Positions 61,784-64,000 of a stretch of 64,000 nt of DNA are shown one piece after another. Made by a program: the position numbers and the translations under genes. Origin of the DNA: Kribbella pratensis (lineage in GTDB: Bacteria; Actinomycetota; Actinomycetes; Propionibacteriales; Kribbellaceae); NCBI RefSeq assembly GCF_004366075.1, contig NZ_SODU01000005.1:62001-126000 (forward strand). Reading direction: 5' to 3'. A model generated the notes under the pieces. It saw nothing but the letters and a program-made list of their open reading frames with translations. It was not told the DNA's origin and searched no databases. Within the stretch, counting starts at the first letter, position 1, and every line of letters begins with the position of its first letter.

Positions 61784-63007
61784 TCCGGGGCCCAGAGCCA
61801 CCTGGTCCACGCCCATTTCGGTAACGCGTCGGACCCGTCCGCTGTCGAGGTTCCAGGCCAAGACCCAGCCGTGGACCCGGAACAGCACGTTGTTGTCGTC
61901 GTACCAGCCGAGCACGACGCAGCAGCCTGCCTCCCGCACGAACGGACGATCCCCCGCCCCCTCGTACGTCGGGGGACTGTCCTGTGGTTCCCCGAGCACC
62001 AGCAGTCGGCTGGGCAGCGTCCGCAGCGTGGAGATCGCGGCCACCACCTGCGGCTGCGACACCCGCGTCGGGACCTCTGGGAGGTCCTCCGCGATGAAGA
62101 CGCGTGCTGCGGCTGAGTTCGACGACATGGTCTGCCCCTGCCAGGACCGGACAGGCAGGGTGAGAGGACTGTCGTCCGACCACTGGCCGTCGACCACGTA
62201 GCGCAGCACCGCCCCGGTCTGGATCCGGTACGGCGCGGTGACCTCGTCCGGGTCCTTCGTCGCCGGGATCGGGAGCACAGCCCGCTCTCCGTTCGCGATT
62301 TCTCCGACGACCACCTGATATGCCGAACTGGGGCCGCTGATCAGGACACGCTGCCCATCGGCGACCCAGGACACACTGCGGAACGCACCTTCGGGCAGCG
62401 GGAAGTGAGCGATCTCCGCGGTCGATGCGTTCACCGTGACCAGTTCGGCCGGCTGTGGGAAGGCCGCCACCCGGCCGTCCGGAGAGATCGCTCCCGAGCT
62501 GAGCGGTTCCTCGCCGCCGACCGCGCCGAGGCTGACGTCCGCCTGGGCCCAGGAGCCGTCCGCGCCGAGCAGCAGCGGCCGGTAGCGGTCGTCCTGCTTC
62601 ACGAGGACGACCGCCGCAATGTCGTCCAGGGTGTGCTTCGCCAGCGGACGGACTTTGTGCGGCAACTCCAGCCGATCACCGAGCGGTGTCTCGAGCCGGT
62701 CGAGGAAGCGCTCGCTGCCGGGCGGCGGCGCGACCCAGTAGTCGATCCCGCTGATCTTGCCGGACGCTTCGATGTACCCGGGCGGCGTCGTCGGGGGTGT
62801 GATGTCGGCGTTGCCCGACGTACCCACCCCGATCAGGATCGAGGCGAGGATCGCCAGCGCGATGAAGGCGATCACGCTGATCACGACGGTACGGCGCCGA
62901 CGGCGACTGACCCTCACACCGGCTGTCCATGCCGCGTCGGCCAGCTCAGGCTCCGGCAGCTGGTCGGCCGCCTGCAGCAGCAGGGGCTGCACGTCCTCCC
63001 GTCTCAT
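61772..63007 (-). CDS. Membrane protein coupled to a SigE-type sigma factor (anti-sigma-like context)
   Basis: A 411-residue protein. An N-terminal cytoplasmic part (MRREDVQPLLLQAADQLPEPELADAAW) and an Arg-rich stop-transfer flank (RRRRR) precede one membrane helix (TVVISVIAFIALAILASILIGV). The external ~330 residues are beta-rich and resemble a propeller (GAISPDGRVAAFP, SVSWVADGQRVLISG). I do not recognise a named family. ATGA overlap with the sigma gene suggests a sigma-regulator pair, but no zinc anti-sigma motif (HxxxCxxC) is seen. Confidence 0.75.
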   Translation of the reverse strand: MRREDVQPLLLQAADQLPEPELADAAWTAGVRVSRRRRRTVVISVIAFIALAILASILIGVGTSGNADITPPTTPPGYIEASGKISGIDYWVAPPPGSERFLDRLETPLGDRLELPHKVRPLAKHTLDDIAAVVLVKQDDRYRPLLLGADGSWAQADVSLGAVGGEEPLSSGAISPDGRVAAFPQPAELVTVNASTAEIAHFPLPEGAFRSVSWVADGQRVLISGPSSAYQVVVGEIANGERAVLPIPATKDPDEVTAPYRIQTGAVLRYVVDGQWSDDSPLTLPVRSWQGQTMSSNSAAARVFIAEDLPEVPTRVSQPQVVAAISTLRTLPSRLLVLGEPQDSPPTYEGAGDRPFVREAGCCVVLGWYDDNNVLFRVHGWVLAWNLDSGRVRRVTEMGVDQVALGPGLRL

Positions 63008-63447
63008 CGGGCATCACGCCAGTCCCCCGCGCCCATCGCCGTACGGAAGCGGCCGAACGCGCTCATGCCATGGGCGTGTACTGCGGTGTGCGACAGACCG
63101 AGCAGCTCGGACACCTCGAACTCGGTCAGCTCCTCCAGGTGCAGCAGCACGAACACCGTGCGTTGTGCGGGCGTCAGCTCGGCCAGTGCCAGCTTCACCG
63201 GGTCTTCCTCGTCCGGAAACGGTTTCGCCCGGTTCCACGGCCGCAGGGCCGGCTGGTAGAGCTGGCGCTGGACGAAGGCGTCCGGGTCGTCCACCCTGGT
63301 CCAGCGCACGGACAGCTGCGTGAAGGCGCGCAGCAGTAGCTCCTCGGCTCGGTGCAGGTCGCCGTACACGAGGTACGCCGTACGGAGCCATCTGCCCTGC
63401 CGCGCATCGACGAACGAGGCGAAGTCCGGGTCGACCGTGTCGTGCAT
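63004..63447 (-). CDS. SigE-family (ECF-type) RNA polymerase sigma factor
   Basis: A 147-residue small sigma factor of the actinobacterial SigE family. Region 2 is FASFVDARQGRWLRTAYLVYGDLHRAEELLLRAF. Region 4 is LAELTPAQRTVFVLLHLEELTEFEVSELLGLSHTAVHAHGMSAFGRF. The usual W-x-x-AED at region 2.2/2.3 reads LHRAEELL here. GGGAGGG precedes the ATG. It lies 27 bp after the FAD enzyme gene and is coupled to the membrane protein. Confidence 0.85.
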   Translation of the reverse strand: MHDTVDPDFASFVDARQGRWLRTAYLVYGDLHRAEELLLRAFTQLSVRWTRVDDPDAFVQRQLYQPALRPWNRAKPFPDEEDPVKLALAELTPAQRTVFVLLHLEELTEFEVSELLGLSHTAVHAHGMSAFGRFRTAMGAGDWRDAR

Positions 63448-63474
63448 CCACCCTCCCGGCCTCCATTCAACTCC

Positions 63475-64000
63475 TCAACTACTGCGCGCTGCTACAGCCA
63501 GACGCGTCTCTTCGGTGATCAGGTCGAAGTTGATACCCCCTGCGGCTGCCAACCCGGCTGCTGCGGACGGCATGACCTGCGCCATCGGGTTGCTGACGTT
63601 GCCGGCCGCGAAGACACCAGGGACCTGCGTGGCACCCATGCCGTCGACCTGGACCGCAGTACCGACCTCTACCCCGTTCGACTCCACCAGAGTGGTCTCC
63701 AGGCCCAGGTCGGCCAGGAAGCCGGCGCGTGCCCGCATGGTCGTCTGAATCGCCAGTGCTTGCCGCGGAACGACCTTGCCACCCTCCAGCCGCACACCGG
63801 TGATCCGGTCGTCCGTGATCTCGACCTGCTCGACCTTGCCCTGCACTACAGCGATTCCACGCGCAGCCAGTTCCTCCCACTGCTCCTCGGTCGGCTCCGG
63901 CGCAGTGTGCAGGAACAGGGTCACGTCATCACTCAACTGCCGGAACAGCTGCACCTGGTGCATTGCCATGGAGCTGGTCGCCAGCACTCCGATGGCCTGG
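63475..64000 (-). CDS. FAD-dependent oxidoreductase (thioredoxin-reductase-like), 5' end outside the window
   Basis: The C-terminal ~175 residues of a class II pyridine nucleotide-disulphide oxidoreductase. AIGVLATSSMAMHQVQLFRQLSDDVTLFLH is the family block after the NAD site. VDGMGATQVPGVFAAGNVSNPMAQVMPSAAAGLAAAGGINFDL is the FAD C-terminal motif (AGN and the dimer helix). The open frame continues past position 64000. It acts on disulphides or flavin substrates; the CxxC, if any, lies off-window. Confidence 0.85.
   Translation of the reverse strand, partial: QAIGVLATSSMAMHQVQLFRQLSDDVTLFLHTAPEPTEEQWEELAARGIAVVQGKVEQVEITDDRITGVRLEGGKVVPRQALAIQTTMRARAGFLADLGLETTLVESNGVEVGTAVQVDGMGATQVPGVFAAGNVSNPMAQVMPSAAAGLAAAGGINFDLITEETRLAVAARSS

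Overview
The window is a high-GC (about two thirds or more G+C by eye) actinobacterial chromosome segment. The conserved housekeeping order, F420/LLM-type oxidoreductases, a GlnR-type nitrogen operator, shared-ATPase sugar ABC transport and many leaderless-type starts point to the Propionibacteriales (Nocardioides/Kribbella-like). The genus is an inference from gene content; no rRNA or tRNA lies here to settle it. Gene density is high: no gene-free stretch reaches 300 bp, and I see no insertion sequence, prophage, CRISPR array or tRNA.

Layout. 1-5.4 kb: a GAF/Fis-type regulator, then a gluABCD-like amino-acid ABC operon ending in a perfect bidirectional terminator. 5.4-16 kb: accessory metabolism (class III aminotransferase, LOG protein, pyridoxal kinase plus GNAT, alpha/beta hydrolase, four-repeat DivIVA-like protein coupled to rlmN, SelW-like protein, secreted C39-like peptidase, an LLM oxidoreductase divergent from a MarR gene over a 37-bp palindrome, a second LLM enzyme). 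15.1-20.1 kb (minus): GNAT-cdsA-frr-pyrH-tsf-rpsB. 20-26 kb: M23 peptidase, VOC protein and Rrf2 regulator around a 30-bp palindrome, xerC, an APC permease, DUF2200 and a VOC protein. 26-30.6 kb (minus): dprA-yifB-yraN and DUF2469-rnhB. 30.6-35.3 kb (minus): two signal peptidases, rplS, trmD fused to a GNAT domain, rimM, khpA, rpsP.

35.5-41.8 kb is a divergent sugar locus: DeoR regulator plus GH4 glycosidase on minus, PfkB kinase plus binding protein and two permeases on plus, without its own ATPase. 41.8-53 kb is rich in envelope functions: NfeD-like OB protein and flotillin, M23 peptidase, S1 protease, NarL-type two-component pair, amidase sharing its C-terminal domain with the M23 peptidase, amidohydrolase, and two paralogous transglycosylase-like proteins with Thr/Pro tails. 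53-61 kb: ffh, arginase-family protein, DUF2332, then amtB-glnK-glnD behind a GlnR-type operator. 61-64 kb: TetR regulator, a small SigE-type sigma factor with a coupled membrane protein, and the end of an FAD oxidoreductase.

System-level points. The minus-strand housekeeping genes are tightly coupled by ATGA/GTGA overlaps. Many transcription-unit-leading genes lack a Shine-Dalgarno sequence but carry a TANNNT hexamer 6-7 nt before the start codon, suggesting widespread leaderless mRNAs. The most novel-looking items are the TrmD-GNAT fusion, the kinase/GH4/ABC sugar locus, the cysteine-free Rrf2 protein with its palindrome, the duplicated wall-binding domain, and 15-bp in-frame repeats in dprA and rpsB.
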